A stretch of 64,000 bases of DNA from Halanaeroarchaeum sulfurireducens (GTDB lineage: Archaea; Halobacteriota; Halobacteria; Halobacteriales; Halobacteriaceae), in contig NZ_CP008874.1 in the NCBI RefSeq assembly GCF_001011115.1, positions 868,001 to 932,000 of the forward strand, read 5' to 3'. Below are positions 15,604 to 22,861 of the stretch, piece by piece. Within the stretch, counting starts at the first letter, position 1. Every line of letters starts with the position of its first letter. The notes below the pieces were generated by a model. The model was given only the letters and a program-made list of their open reading frames with translations. It was not told the DNA's origin and searched no databases. The position numbers and the translations under genes were made by a program.

Positions 15604-16398
15604 CGACACGTTCGTGTATCGGGCTCTGTAACCCGCATTCGAATGCGCATTCTCCGGGTCGCACAGCACCTCTATCCCGACACGACGGGTGGCGGGCAGT
15701 ACCACGTGCACGCGATGAGTCGGGATCAGGCGGCCATGGGCCACGACGTGACGGTGCTGACCACGCGGGTCGAGGAGTCACTGCCGCGGGTCGAGCACAC
15801 CCACGGGTACCGGGTCGTGCGGGTGTCGCCCGAAGTGACCATCGCCGGGAACGACGTCTCGCCGGCGGTGGGTGGGTACCTGTGGGACCACGCCGACGAG
15901 TACGACGTGGTCCACGCGCACTCACATCTGTACTTCGCGACGAACCTGGCGGCGTAAAAGGAGGCTCGGGGACGTTCCGCTCGCGATCACGAACCACGGG
16001 CTCTACAGCCAGTCGGCCCCGGAGTGGGTGTTCCGGTGGTACCTGCGGACGTTGGGCCGGTGGACGTTCGAGCAGGCCGACGTGGTCTTCTGTTTCACCG
16101 AGACGGACGAGGCCCGAGTGCGGGACCTGGGCGTGACGAGTCGGCCGAGGGGGTGCCGCGGACGGTGCTGGAGGCGATGGCGTCGGGAGTGGGAGTGGTG
16201 GTGAGCGATCTGGAGCAGGTCGCACCCATCGTCGGCGACGGGGGTGTGACCGTGCCCGTTGGCGACACCGCGGGGTTCGTGAAGGGGCTCGAAACGGTGC
16301 TCGACGGACGGATGGGGGACCCGCGGGCGCAGATCGCGGGGCAGTTCGACTGGGCTGAGACCGTCGAGGGGACGACTCGGGTGCTCGAAGCGTTGTAG
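15604..16398 (+). pseudogene. GT4 glycosyltransferase pseudogene (contains 5' fragment copy 2)
   Basis: The gene starts at the ATG at 15643 and reads well to FATNLAA, then hits TAA at 15955. The frame shifts by one and continues as LGDVPLAITNHGLYSQ and WTFEQADVVFCFTETDEARVRDLGV to about 16140. It then jumps directly to SAEGVPRTVLEAMASGV and runs to LEAL at 16398. Compared with the 30453-31196 copy, about 130 residues of the nucleotide-binding domain are missing at the junction near 16140. One frameshift plus one deletion make it non-functional. Its first 120 bases, with leader from 15604, match the other three fragments. Confidence 0.88.
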
Positions 16399-16557
16399 GT
16401 TGTGGGTGTCGTCGCACCGATGGGGCATCGTTGGGCTAGTGTGTCGTTCGTGGTGGTGATCGTCGCTGCTGTGACGACAGCAGAAAGAAATCGCGATTTC
16501 TGAAATCGTCATTTCCAAAATCGGCAGTTCTATTTGATCGGATCGATTGCTAGCGGT

Positions 16558-17934
16558 ATGGCGCACTTCGTCGATCGAGACGCCGAACTCGATCACCTCA
16601 CGGACTGCTACGATTCCGAACGGGCCGAGTTCGTCGTCATATACGGCCGTCGTCGTCTCGGCAAAAGCGAACTCGTCCGTCGGTCCATTGCCGATCGGGA
16701 CGACGCGGTCTACTACCAGGCGGTCGAATCAACGGCACAGAACCAGCTCGAGCAGTTCGTCGACACCGCCGCCACACAGTTTCCCGCGCTACAGAACGTC
16801 CGCCGCGACTGGGAAGCGCTGCTCGAGGCGCTCGGCGAGCGGGACGCGATCGTCGTCATCGACGAGTTCCCGTTCCTCATCCAGGACGACGACTCCCTTC
16901 CGTCTCGCCTACAGCGTGTCTGGGACCTGACGTTACAGGAGACGGCAATGACGCTCGTGCTCGTCGGTTCGTCGATCAGCGTCATGGAAGAGAAGGTCCT
17001 GTCCGGCAACGCTCCGCTGTACGGTCGACGGACGGCAACGATCGACCTCAAACCGCTCTCAGTCTCGGATGCGCGCCAGTTCTTCCCGGGGTACGATCCC
17101 GAGACGTCGATCACGGCGTGGTCGATCTACGGCGGGACTCCGTATTATCTGCAGACGATCGATCCGGACGAGCCGCTGGGTGCGAACGTCCAGGCAGCGA
17201 TACTTTCGGAACGCGGGCTCCTGTATTCCGAGCCCGAATTCCTGCTGCGGACCGAACTCCGACAGCCGAACACGTATTTCAGTATTCTTCGCGCGCTCGC
17301 CCGCGGCCGTCGCACCCCGAACGAGATCGCGGGCATGGCCGGCGTCGAGTCGGGATCGCTCAGTACGTACCTCCAGAAGCTTCGTCGCCTCCGCCTCGTC
17401 GAGCGTCACATCCCCGTCACGGAATCGTCGACGACCTCGAAACGGGGGCGATATCGGATCGCGGCACCGCTGGTCCGGTTCTGGTTCCGGTTCGTCTACG
17501 GGAATCAGGACCAGCTTCGGCTGCTCGGTGACGACGCGTACGACGAACTCGTCGCACCGGAGCTGGCGGATTACGTGAGCCCGCTGTTCGAACGGCTCTG
17601 CCAGCGCGCGCTCCCCGATCTCGTCGACCGGCAGTTCCGCGACGTCGGACAGTGGTGGTTCCGGGAACACGAACTCGACGTCCTCGGGCTCGCGGACGAG
17701 GGGCTCGTCGCTGGCGAGTGCAAGTTCACGTCTCAGCCGGTCAGTGAGGGCGTCCTCGCGGATCTCGAACGAACCGCGTCCGAAGTCCGGTGGTCCGCCG
17801 AGCCGGCGGACGGGGACACGCTGTACGTGCTGTTCAGCCGCTCGGGCTACACGGACGACCTCGAACGCGCTGGCGAGGCGCGCGACGACGTTCAGCTGTT
17901 CGACCTGGCCGATCTGTTCGAGACCGGTTTCTAG
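16558..17934 (+). CDS. Archaeal ATPase with C-terminal DUF234 nuclease-like domain
   Basis: 458 residues from the ATG at 16558. The N-terminal AAA-type ATPase has Walker A GRRRLGKSEL (about 29-38), Walker B IVVIDEFPFL (about 97-106) and LVGSSISVM. A winged-helix segment follows (RTPNEIAGMAGVESGSLSTYLQKL). The C-terminus has HELDVLGLADEGLVAGECKF, a PD-(D/E)xK arrangement as in DUF234. Such proteins are widespread in archaea and often linked with mobile DNA; function is unsettled. It stands alone between pseudogenes. A TTG at 16534 would add 8 residues and is less likely. Confidence 0.88.
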   Translation: MAHFVDRDAELDHLTDCYDSERAEFVVIYGRRRLGKSELVRRSIADRDDAVYYQAVESTAQNQLEQFVDTAATQFPALQNVRRDWEALLEALGERDAIVVIDEFPFLIQDDDSLPSRLQRVWDLTLQETAMTLVLVGSSISVMEEKVLSGNAPLYGRRTATIDLKPLSVSDARQFFPGYDPETSITAWSIYGGTPYYLQTIDPDEPLGANVQAAILSERGLLYSEPEFLLRTELRQPNTYFSILRALARGRRTPNEIAGMAGVESGSLSTYLQKLRRLRLVERHIPVTESSTTSKRGRYRIAAPLVRFWFRFVYGNQDQLRLLGDDAYDELVAPELADYVSPLFERLCQRALPDLVDRQFRDVGQWWFREHELDVLGLADEGLVAGECKFTSQPVSEGVLADLERTASEVRWSAEPADGDTLYVLFSRSGYTDDLERAGEARDDVQLFDLADLFETGF

Positions 17935-18015
17935 CGGTCACGAGCGCGGTACCTGGTGCTGTGCAGTCTGGAACGACAGACAGCTCACACCGTCGCCCAG
18001 TCGATCACCGACACG

Positions 18016-18342
18016 TCACTCGCCATCGGTCTCGGTCAGAAAGGTCGACGTATCCCGCTCCATGGCCGACTCGAAGGCCCCTCTCTCGGCAGTCATGTGG
18101 TCGATCTTCTCGCCGAGAAGCACTCGAGCGACGTCCTCGTCGATGTCGCCACGACTGTATCGTTCGTAGACCCATATCTCGTCCTGTTCGTCCAATGCTC
18201 GCCTGAGCATCTCGACCAACCCGGTCCGGGCGAGTTCGCTCACGTTAACCCCGCCGATATGAATCTGATCGAGGAGTTCTGCAGCCTCCTTCTCGGCCCC
18301 GGCGCGAAACTGAATCGTTTCATCGTATTTCGATCCGCTCAT
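18016..18342 (-). CDS. Orphan RHH-like antitoxin, duplicate of 21731-22057
   Basis: 108 residues starting MSGSKYDETIQF from 18342. The protein is mostly helical and acidic in its C-terminal part (VYERYSRGDIDEDVARVLLGEKIDHM), and carries a short N-terminal strand plus helix that fits a ribbon-helix-helix. It is identical, except for one or two residues near the end, to 21731-22057. That twin overlaps a PIN toxin; here no toxin follows and the downstream bases lead only to the DUF234 ATPase gene. It is therefore an orphan copy that may still neutralise the other toxin. Confidence 0.75.
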   Translation of the reverse strand: MSGSKYDETIQFRAGAEKEAAELLDQIHIGGVNVSELARTGLVEMLRRALDEQDEIWVYERYSRGDIDEDVARVLLGEKIDHMTAERGAFESAMERDTSTFLTETDGE

Positions 18343-18473
18343 ACGGTATCGTTTGGCTCGCGCGGAGTTATATGTTATGACGTGTAATGAATTGTTCGTA
18401 CACGCTCGCGGATCTCTCGGACCGCCTCGCCGGAATCGACTTCGACGTGGACGGCCAGCTTCTCGAGTGCATC
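18016..18473. repeat. 458-bp direct duplication (copy I; copy II at 21731-22188)
   Basis: The segment matches 21731-22188 at a constant offset of 3715 bases, with no insertions or deletions and only a few substitutions. It includes the RHH-like gene and remnant C. The right part (18415-18473) is more diverged. The duplication breaks exactly at the 3' end of the antitoxin gene, where the toxin starts in copy II. Confidence 0.85.
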
Positions 18474-18487
18474 CCCGGGGGGGGGGG
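18375..18487 (-). pseudogene. Antitoxin-like remnant C with G11 tract
   Basis: The minus strand reads DALEKLAVHVEVDSGEAVREIRERVRTIHYTS then TAA (18375-18377). Upstream the frame is lost in a run of eleven G at 18477-18487. It is the same family as remnants A, B and D and lies upstream of the RHH-like gene. Confidence 0.5.
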
Positions 18488-18569
18488 ACGGTTTCCTCGT
18501 CATTCTCACGCTCTGGTGCCCGGCACTCGACAAGACTTATTGCGTTTTGCGTGCAACTCGCTACTACGG

Positions 18570-19085
18570 ATGGCAACAAGAGAGCGAAACGGGGATACTC
18601 CGCTCGACACTGGCGGCGAGGCGTTCGAGCTTTTAGAGAACGCTCGCAAGGCGTGGATCTATACCTATCTCCGGCATCATCCGGGGGCAACAGTGCAGGA
18701 CATCGTCGAGACGCTCGATCTCCCGCAGCGGACCGTCTACGATTACGTGGACGAACTCGACTCGGCGGGCTTTATTGAGCAGTCCAACGACGGACGCCCG
18801 GCGGAGTACACGGCTCGCGAGGTCGATCTTTACCTGATATCGGGCGATACCGAACGACGAATCACGCCGGCATTGGTCGAAGCGATTGCTCGGCGAACGC
18901 GGAACGAGGACATCGATACGTACATCGATCGGCACGGACTCGACGGGCTCGCCATCGCTCTCGAATATACCCGCGAATTCGTCGATGGGTCGGTCACTCA
19001 TCACATCATGGCACGCGAACAGGAGATATCGCCCCTGGAAGCGGGAGTGATCCTGGATGCACTCCGACCAGTCGTCGAGGACTGA
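18570..19085 (+). CDS. Winged-HTH antitoxin/regulator of a truncated PIN pair
   Basis: 171 residues from the ATG at 18570; the open frame upstream passes through remnant C and is not used. A winged HTH is clear: AWIYTYLRHHPGATVQDIVETL, then RTVYDYVDELDSAGFI, a basic turn and EYTAREVDLYLISGD. The C-terminal half is helical and probably binds the toxin. The PIN gene starts 5 bases after its stop but is truncated by a TnpB element, leaving the antitoxin intact. Confidence 0.78.
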   Translation: MATRERNGDTPLDTGGEAFELLENARKAWIYTYLRHHPGATVQDIVETLDLPQRTVYDYVDELDSAGFIEQSNDGRPAEYTAREVDLYLISGDTERRITPALVEAIARRTRNEDIDTYIDRHGLDGLAIALEYTREFVDGSVTHHIMAREQEISPLEAGVILDALRPVVED

Positions 19086-19090
19086 CCGGC

Positions 19091-19393
19091 ATGACACACG
19101 AGCGAACCGTCGTCTTCCTCGATTCGTCGATCCTCATCAGTTGCGGGAAATATGATAGCACGCGATTTCAGGCACTCGCCCGTGAAGCCCGTCAGCGTGA
19201 TGGCCCCTTTCGAATTTCTCCACAGGTGTATGCTGAAATGACTACCGACCGAACGCTCGAGGAGTACACGACCAGTGAATCTGCCGTCGACAAAGCACTC
19301 CAGGACGGGTGGTTGGCGGTCACCGAAAGCCCGTCCTATTCGAATTCGGACGTCTCAAACGTGATGGATCAGGCTCGGGGATTTATGGGATGA
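19091..19393 (+). pseudogene. PIN toxin truncated by TnpB element
   Basis: The gene begins MTHERTVVFLDSSILISCGKY, with the first PIN Asp in FLDSS, and has VYAEMTTDRTLEEY. The frame reads into the left end of the next element and stops at 19391-19393 after about 100 residues. The late acidic motif is absent. No continuation is visible after the right end of the element at about 20965, where a glycosyltransferase fragment begins instead, so the 3' part is lost. Confidence 0.8.
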
Positions 19394-19596
19394 ACAGGCG
19401 CAAAACCTCGCCGTTTACGGCGTTGACGAGACGCAAAGCGTCTCGTTCGCACACCAGAACGCGAAGCGTTCTGGGGACGGGGATACGCGCCGTCACAGGA
19501 TGACACCTTCCACCGAATACTGCACGGCTGGATATTCCACGTCCAATCAATATCTTTAATGCTAAATACTCCATAAGCACTTATGGATACAGTCAG

Positions 19597-20865
19597 ATGC
19601 TGGAGACAACTCGCACCTATCGAGCAAAAATCGTCAACCACCCCCAAGTGAGTGACGACCTCGATGAGTGCGGACACTCAGCATCGAAACTGTGGAACGT
19701 CGCCCGCTACCACTCCGAGCAAGAATGGGACGAAACTGGAGAGATTCCGTCGGAAGCCGACCTCAAGCGTGAATTAAAAGACCACGAACGCTACAGTGAC
19801 CTCCATTCTCAGTCAAGTCAGCGCGTTCTCGAAGAACTCGCTGAGGCGTTCAACGGATGGTTCAAAAAGCGCAAGAACGGTGACAGAGACGCGAATCCAC
19901 CCGGCTACCGCAAACGAGGCGACAACCACCCACGCTCCACCGTGACGTGGAAGCAGAACGGCATCAAGCACGATTCCAAACACAACCAACTCCGGCTGAG
20001 CAAGGGCTTCAACCTCAAACAGCACCGCTCGGACTTCATTCTCGCGGAATACGAGACGCGACCAGACGTGACCGTGGAGGACATCCAACAAGTTCGGGCC
20101 GTGTGGAACGGCGACCGTTGGGAACTCCACCTCGTCTGCAAGGTCGAAATTCCCGTTGAGGACGCACCCGGCGACAACACGGCGGGTATCGACCTCGGAA
20201 TCAAAAACTACCTCGCCATCGCCTACGAGGACGGTGACGCTGAGTTGTATCCGGGGAACGTGCTGAAACAGGACAAGCACTACTTCACGCGCGACGAGTA
20301 CGACACTGAAGGCAAGAACGGCCCGTCACGGCGTGCACTCCGCACTCGGCAGAAACTCGCGCGTCGGAAAAACCACTTCCTGCACACCCTCGCTAAGCAC
20401 ATCGTCGAGGGGTGTATCGATCACGAGGTTGGCCGCATCGCTATTGGCGACTTGAGCAAGATTCGTGAGGACGAGAACGGTGACTCTCGAAACTGGGGTA
20501 AACGTGGGAACAAGAAACTCCACGGCTGGGAGTTCGACCGCTTCACCACGTTGCTCGAATACAAGGCCGAAGAACACGGTATCCTCGTAGACCGAACGAG
20601 TGAGCGAGACACGAGCAAGACATGTTCGTGCTGTGGGCGAAAGCTCGATGCGAATCGTGTGGAGCGTGGCCTGTACGTCTGTGAATCGTGCGGAGCGACG
20701 ATGAACGCAGACGTGAATGGTGCGGTGAACATTCGGAGAAAGATAACTCAGAATCCTCCTACGGGGGATATGAGTAACGGTCGTTTGGCACGGCCAGCAG
20801 TCCACCTGTTCAATCAAACCTCGGGGCGTTTCGCACCGAGCGAACAGGTTGGTTGCAAACCGTAA
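19597..20865 (+). CDS. tnpB: TnpB RNA-guided endonuclease, GDL variant
   Basis: 422 residues. It has AGIDLGIKNYLA with the first RuvC Asp (about 195), the zinc ribbon CSCCG and CESCG, and TMNADVNGAVNI with the final Asp. The second RuvC motif, normally (V/I)xxEDL, reads AIGDLSKIRED, so the usual Glu position is Gly. Nearby Glu residues (RED, ENGD, WEFDRF) might substitute. The closest relative in the window is at 60775-62049 (same variant). Activity is uncertain. Confidence 0.87.
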   Translation: MLETTRTYRAKIVNHPQVSDDLDECGHSASKLWNVARYHSEQEWDETGEIPSEADLKRELKDHERYSDLHSQSSQRVLEELAEAFNGWFKKRKNGDRDANPPGYRKRGDNHPRSTVTWKQNGIKHDSKHNQLRLSKGFNLKQHRSDFILAEYETRPDVTVEDIQQVRAVWNGDRWELHLVCKVEIPVEDAPGDNTAGIDLGIKNYLAIAYEDGDAELYPGNVLKQDKHYFTRDEYDTEGKNGPSRRALRTRQKLARRKNHFLHTLAKHIVEGCIDHEVGRIAIGDLSKIREDENGDSRNWGKRGNKKLHGWEFDRFTTLLEYKAEEHGILVDRTSERDTSKTCSCCGRKLDANRVERGLYVCESCGATMNADVNGAVNIRRKITQNPPTGDMSNGRLARPAVHLFNQTSGRFAPSEQVGCKP

Positions 20866-20933
20866 TATCCCAACGCTGAGCGAACCAGAGGTTCGCGACG
20901 TACGCGAATCTTTGATTCGCTTGACTCGGGAAT

Positions 20934-20956
20934 CCTCGCCCTTTAGGGCGGGGAGG
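20934..20956 (+). ncRNA. Right-end hairpin of element A, candidate omega-RNA
   Basis: CCTCGCCC-TTTA-GGGCGGGGAGG forms a strong stem at the element end. In TnpB systems the guide RNA scaffold lies here, with the guide taken from the flanking DNA. Two more perfect hairpins precede it (20881-20895, 20904-20920). RNA production is inferred. Confidence 0.4.
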
Positions 20957-20983
20957 ATGTCAACGCGAGTGCCAGTGATCGAA

Positions 20984-21108
20984 CCGGCACGCTTGTGTAT
21001 CGGGCTCTGTACCCCGCATTCGAATGCGCATCCTCCGGGTCGCACAGCACCTCTATCCCGACACGACGGGTGGCGGGCAAGTACCAGTGTAGGCGATAAG
21101 GCGGGATC
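20984..21108 (+). repeat. GT4 5'-end fragment, copy 3 of 4
   Basis: The leader and start codon region match copies 2 and 4. The coding part is frame-broken after GGGCA (GTACCAGTGTAGGCGATAAG) and ends around 21108, 31 bases from the stop of the PIN gene on the other strand. It is the most damaged copy. Confidence 0.75.
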
Positions 21109-21138
21109 GGGGCCAATCTCGCGGCGCAGTTCCGAACG

Positions 21139-21741
21139 TCAGGGTGGGAGTACGGTGTCGTCGAGAAACTCGGAGCAATCAACGGGGATGCTCGTCCACG
21201 CGTTCTTGACGACCTCGTATCCCGTCCATCCCTCGATCCGGATCATCTCGCCCGTCGCCTCGCAAAATTCGGCCGACGAAATGAACCCGTTGTCGAGGAG
21301 AACGAAGAGTAGATATGGCGGTCCCACGACGTCGACGTCGTATTCGTGCTCTTCGACCAGTCGCCGAATCGACCGGCGGGCAGCCGTATCGAGAAGCGAG
21401 ACCACCCGATACGATTCTGCGTTTTCGGAGAGTTCCTGTCGCAGTGACTTCTCACCTGCATCCGGCCCGTGCGGGCGAGGAACGACTGTCACCCATGTCC
21501 ACGACGACGCATCGTCTTTCAGGTGCTCGAGCACGCGTTGGCTTCCCCGTTTGAGATAGCGTTCGCGGCTTCCGTCTGGAGGGTGCGTGTTCGCACTGGC
21601 GTGCGTCTGTAGTTCGTGTTTGCAGACGTTCGTCGTGGTGAGACTGATCGTGTCCGCCAATAGTTCCCACTGGTCGGTGTTTGCGACGGCGATCAGGGAA
21701 CTCGTATCAGCCAGGAGCGGATGGCGGGAGTCACTCGCCAT
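21139..21741 (-). CDS. PIN-like toxin paired with RHH antitoxin
   Basis: 200 residues. The N-terminus HPLLADTSSLIAVANTDQW has the first PIN Asp, and the Thr-rich TTTNVCKHELQTHA includes the conserved Glu. The C-terminal half (DTAARRSIRRLVEEHEYDVDVVGPPYLLFVLLDNGFIS) is longer than a classical VapC and looks like the haloarchaeal PIN variety. The start overlaps the end of the RHH gene by 11 bases. It is the only copy of this toxin; the second antitoxin copy at 18016 lacks one. Confidence 0.75.
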   Translation of the reverse strand: MASDSRHPLLADTSSLIAVANTDQWELLADTISLTTTNVCKHELQTHASANTHPPDGSRERYLKRGSQRVLEHLKDDASSWTWVTVVPRPHGPDAGEKSLRQELSENAESYRVVSLLDTAARRSIRRLVEEHEYDVDVVGPPYLLFVLLDNGFISSAEFCEATGEMIRIEGWTGYEVVKNAWTSIPVDCSEFLDDTVLPP

Positions 21742-22057
21742 CGGTCTCGGTCAGAAAGGTCGACGTATCCCGCTCCATGGCCGACTCGAAGGCCGTTCTC
21801 TCGGCAGTCATGTGGTCGATCTTCTCGCCGAGAAGCACTCGAGCGACGTCCTCGTCGATGTCGCCACGACTGTATCGTTCGTAGACCCATATCTCGTCCT
21901 GTTCGTCCAATGCTCGCCTGAGCATCTCGACCAACCCGGTCCGGGCGAGTTCGCTCACGTTAACCCCGCCGATATGAATCTGATCGAGGAGTTCTGCAGC
22001 CTCCTTCTCGGCCCCGGCGCGAAACTGAATCGTTTCATCGTATTTCGATCCGCTCAT
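21731..22057 (-). CDS. RHH-like antitoxin paired with PIN toxin
   Basis: 108 residues, near-identical to 18016-18342, starting MSGSKYDETIQF. It precedes and overlaps the PIN gene. The middle contains NVSELARTGLVEMLRRAL, an RHH-type helix, followed by an acidic C-terminus (FESAMERDTSTFL). The pair with the PIN gene defines its likely job; the family name is not certain. Confidence 0.78.
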   Translation of the reverse strand: MSGSKYDETIQFRAGAEKEAAELLDQIHIGGVNVSELARTGLVEMLRRALDEQDEIWVYERYSRGDIDEDVARVLLGEKIDHMTAERTAFESAMERDTSTFLTETDGE

Positions 22058-22089
22058 ACGGTATCGTTTGGCTCGCGCGGAGTTATATG

Positions 22090-22245
22090 TTATGACGTGT
22101 AATGAATTGTTCGTACACGCTCGCGGATATCCCGGACAGCCTCGCCGAAATCGACTTCGACGTGGACGGCCAGCGCCTCGAGTGCATCACCGAGGGACAC
22201 GGAATCGTCATCGAGAGCCGAATCCAGGAACGCTTCGACGTCGTC
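22090..22245 (-). pseudogene. Antitoxin-like remnant D
   Basis: A minus-strand frame opens after a TGA near 22245 and reads TDDVEAFLDSALDDDSVSLG and then DALEALAVHVEVDFGEAVRDIRERV to TAA at 22090-22092. There is no ATG; a GTG at 22200 would give only 36 residues. It is the longest version of the recurring remnant and may be the C-terminal part of a lost antitoxin. Confidence 0.5.
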
Positions 22246-22336
22246 CGTGGAGACTCATCCGCGCCAGTTTCGCTGGGACGCACACGTCTGGTGGTGAGAT
22301 GACTTCTCGTTCGTGGACTCACTCTTTTTGCTATCG

Positions 22337-22693
22337 AATCGGCACGCTTGTGTGTCGGGCTCTGTAACCCGCATTCGAATGCGCATCCTCCGGGTTGCAC
22401 AGCACCTGTACCCCGACACGAAGGGTGGCGGGCAGTACCACGTGCACGCGATGAGTCGGGATCAGGCGGCCATGGGCCACGACGTGACGGTACTGACCAC
22501 GCGGGTCGAGGAGTCACTGCCGCGGGTCGAGCACACCCACGGCTACCGGGTCGTGCGGGTGTCGCCCGGGGTGACCATCGTCGGGAACGACGTCTCGCCG
22601 GCGGTGGGTGGGTACCTGTGGGACCACGCCGCCGAGTACGACGTGGTCCACGCGCACTCGCATCTGTACTTCGCGACGAATCTGGCGGCTTGA
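22337..22693 (+). pseudogene. GT4 glycosyltransferase N-terminal half (5' fragment copy 4)
   Basis: The ATG is at 22380. The frame reads MRILRVAQHLYPDTKGGGQY, VTVLTTRVEESLPRV and FATNLAA, then stops at 22691-22693. It is about 95% identical to the 15643-15957 copy. This is the acceptor-binding N-terminal domain only. The matching C-terminal half without a start lies at 30453-31196 in the same direction, suggesting that the gene was split by the material in between. Confidence 0.82.
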
Positions 22694-22846
22694 AAAGGAG
22701 ACTCCTCCACCACGTAAACGTAGAAAGCCCTCGGCGTTCTCGACTCCCGCGCCTTGCTGCGCGCTTCACTCACTTCGTTCGTTCCAGTGCTTGCGTCGGC
22801 GGGGTTCGTCGAGACCGCCTCGCCCTTTCAATCCACCAGGATATCG
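22694..22846. other. Remnant sequence before IS481-like element
   Basis: No gene. The stretch gcgcttcactcacttcgttcgttcc resembles the terminal sequence of the IS200/IS605 elements at 6840-6870, so a decayed element end may lie here. Confidence 0.3.
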
Positions 22847-22861
22847 GTTGTTCAGTTTTAT

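Larger units (their letters stand above)
19387..20964 (+). mobile_element. IS1341-type TnpB element A
   Basis: The left end GGGATGAACAGGCGCAAAACC follows TTAT (19383-19386), exactly as in the element at 60624. The right end finishes GGAGGATGTCAAC near 20964, also as in that element. Size is about 1.58 kb, 100 bases longer than its relative. The difference lies mostly in extra perfect hairpins in both ends (19409-19474 and 20881-20920). It carries tnpB only. It sits in the 3' part of a PIN toxin gene. Confidence 0.82.

Noticed and set aside
22083-22769. 228-codon minus-strand ORF across remnant D and the GT4 fragment
   Set aside because: It is the antisense of the GT4 coding region and is rich in Arg, Pro and Ser; the remnant D frame is different.
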